Below are positions 63,970 through 64,000 of a stretch of 64,000 nucleotides of DNA, piece by piece; the first letter of the stretch is position 1, and the number at the start of each line of letters is the position of its first letter. The stretch is from Bacteroidota bacterium (GTDB taxonomy: Bacteria > Bacteroidota > Bacteroidia > Bacteroidales > JACABE01), in the NCBI GenBank assembly GCA_026391675.1, contig JAPLDQ010000047.1, forward strand, positions 1 to 64,000, given 5' to 3'. Under the pieces are notes generated by a model that saw only the letters and a program-made list of their open reading frames with translations, searched no databases and was not told the origin of the DNA. The position numbers were made by a program, and so were the translations under genes.

Positions 63970-64000
63970 ATGGGAAAGATAGTTTTCTATTTCATTTGAT

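Overview
The window is a piece of a Bacteroidota (Bacteroidetes) chromosome. The evidence is low G+C, -7 promoter boxes of the TAnnTTTG type, a SprA-type type IX secretion (T9SS) outer-membrane translocon gene, several T9SS C-terminal sorting domains (an IYPNP-type motif near the C-terminus), and the neighbourhoods rpsF-rpsR-rplI and ruvA-sprA-gcvH. Genus cannot be read from the sequence.

Layout. 1-5,427: a giant secreted repeat protein on the minus strand with 15 near-identical 82-84 residue Ig-like repeats, cut by a single-base nonsense mutation. 5,700-11,900: the ribosomal operon, a SpoU methyltransferase, and a sugar locus (ROK kinase and MFS permease divergent from a mannose-6-phosphate isomerase). 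11,900-22,400: surface and envelope genes (a PKD/T9SS protein, secreted endonuclease I with queD, mntP, two tandem O-antigen-ligase-like/TPR proteins, a GAF-type methionine sulfoxide reductase). 22,470-25,400: tryptophanase and a secreted M64 peptidase. 25,446-25,822: three tRNAs, all with C34 anticodons. 26,000-34,300: ruvA, sprA, gcvH. 34,400-48,200: mostly housekeeping and envelope genes (pseudouridine synthases, GT51 transglycosylase, PASTA protein, a T9SS cargo, LPS-type glycosyltransferases, gmk, nadD, dusB).

48,300-64,000 is accessory DNA. It opens with a broken ORF6N gene. Next comes an array (49.2-57.65 kb) of orphan Rhs tips: short fragments with the Rhs core (RFGFNGKEKDDE, then YDPRIGRW), each followed by a different C-terminal toxin candidate and then a small gene encoding a secreted protein or lipoprotein that is a plausible immunity protein. 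Visible toxin signatures are an HExxH zincin-like motif, a cell-wall-hydrolase-like domain and a JAB/JAMM-like HxHP motif. The array has truncated modules, an inverted module, a shared leader repeat and a 12-A tract that frameshifts one immunity gene. Modules of this kind usually serve as recombination donors for a full-length rhs gene; no full-length rhs gene lies in the window.

The last part (57.7-64 kb), all on the minus strand, holds a divergent tyrosine recombinase cut by the window edge and five proteins I cannot fully assign, each with at least one predicted membrane segment: a two-TM protein, a membrane-anchored DeoR-sensor-like protein, a secreted OB-like/TM fusion, a PUA/Mrr-N-like protein with a C-terminal TM, and a coiled-coil two-TM partner. 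The last two overlap. This cluster is the best candidate here for an undescribed, possibly defensive, membrane system, but its function is inferred from context only.

Three genes carry single in-frame nonsense changes (1,567; 46,299; 48,748). TGA is a normal stop here, since mntP and the GAF gene end with it, so recoding is unlikely.
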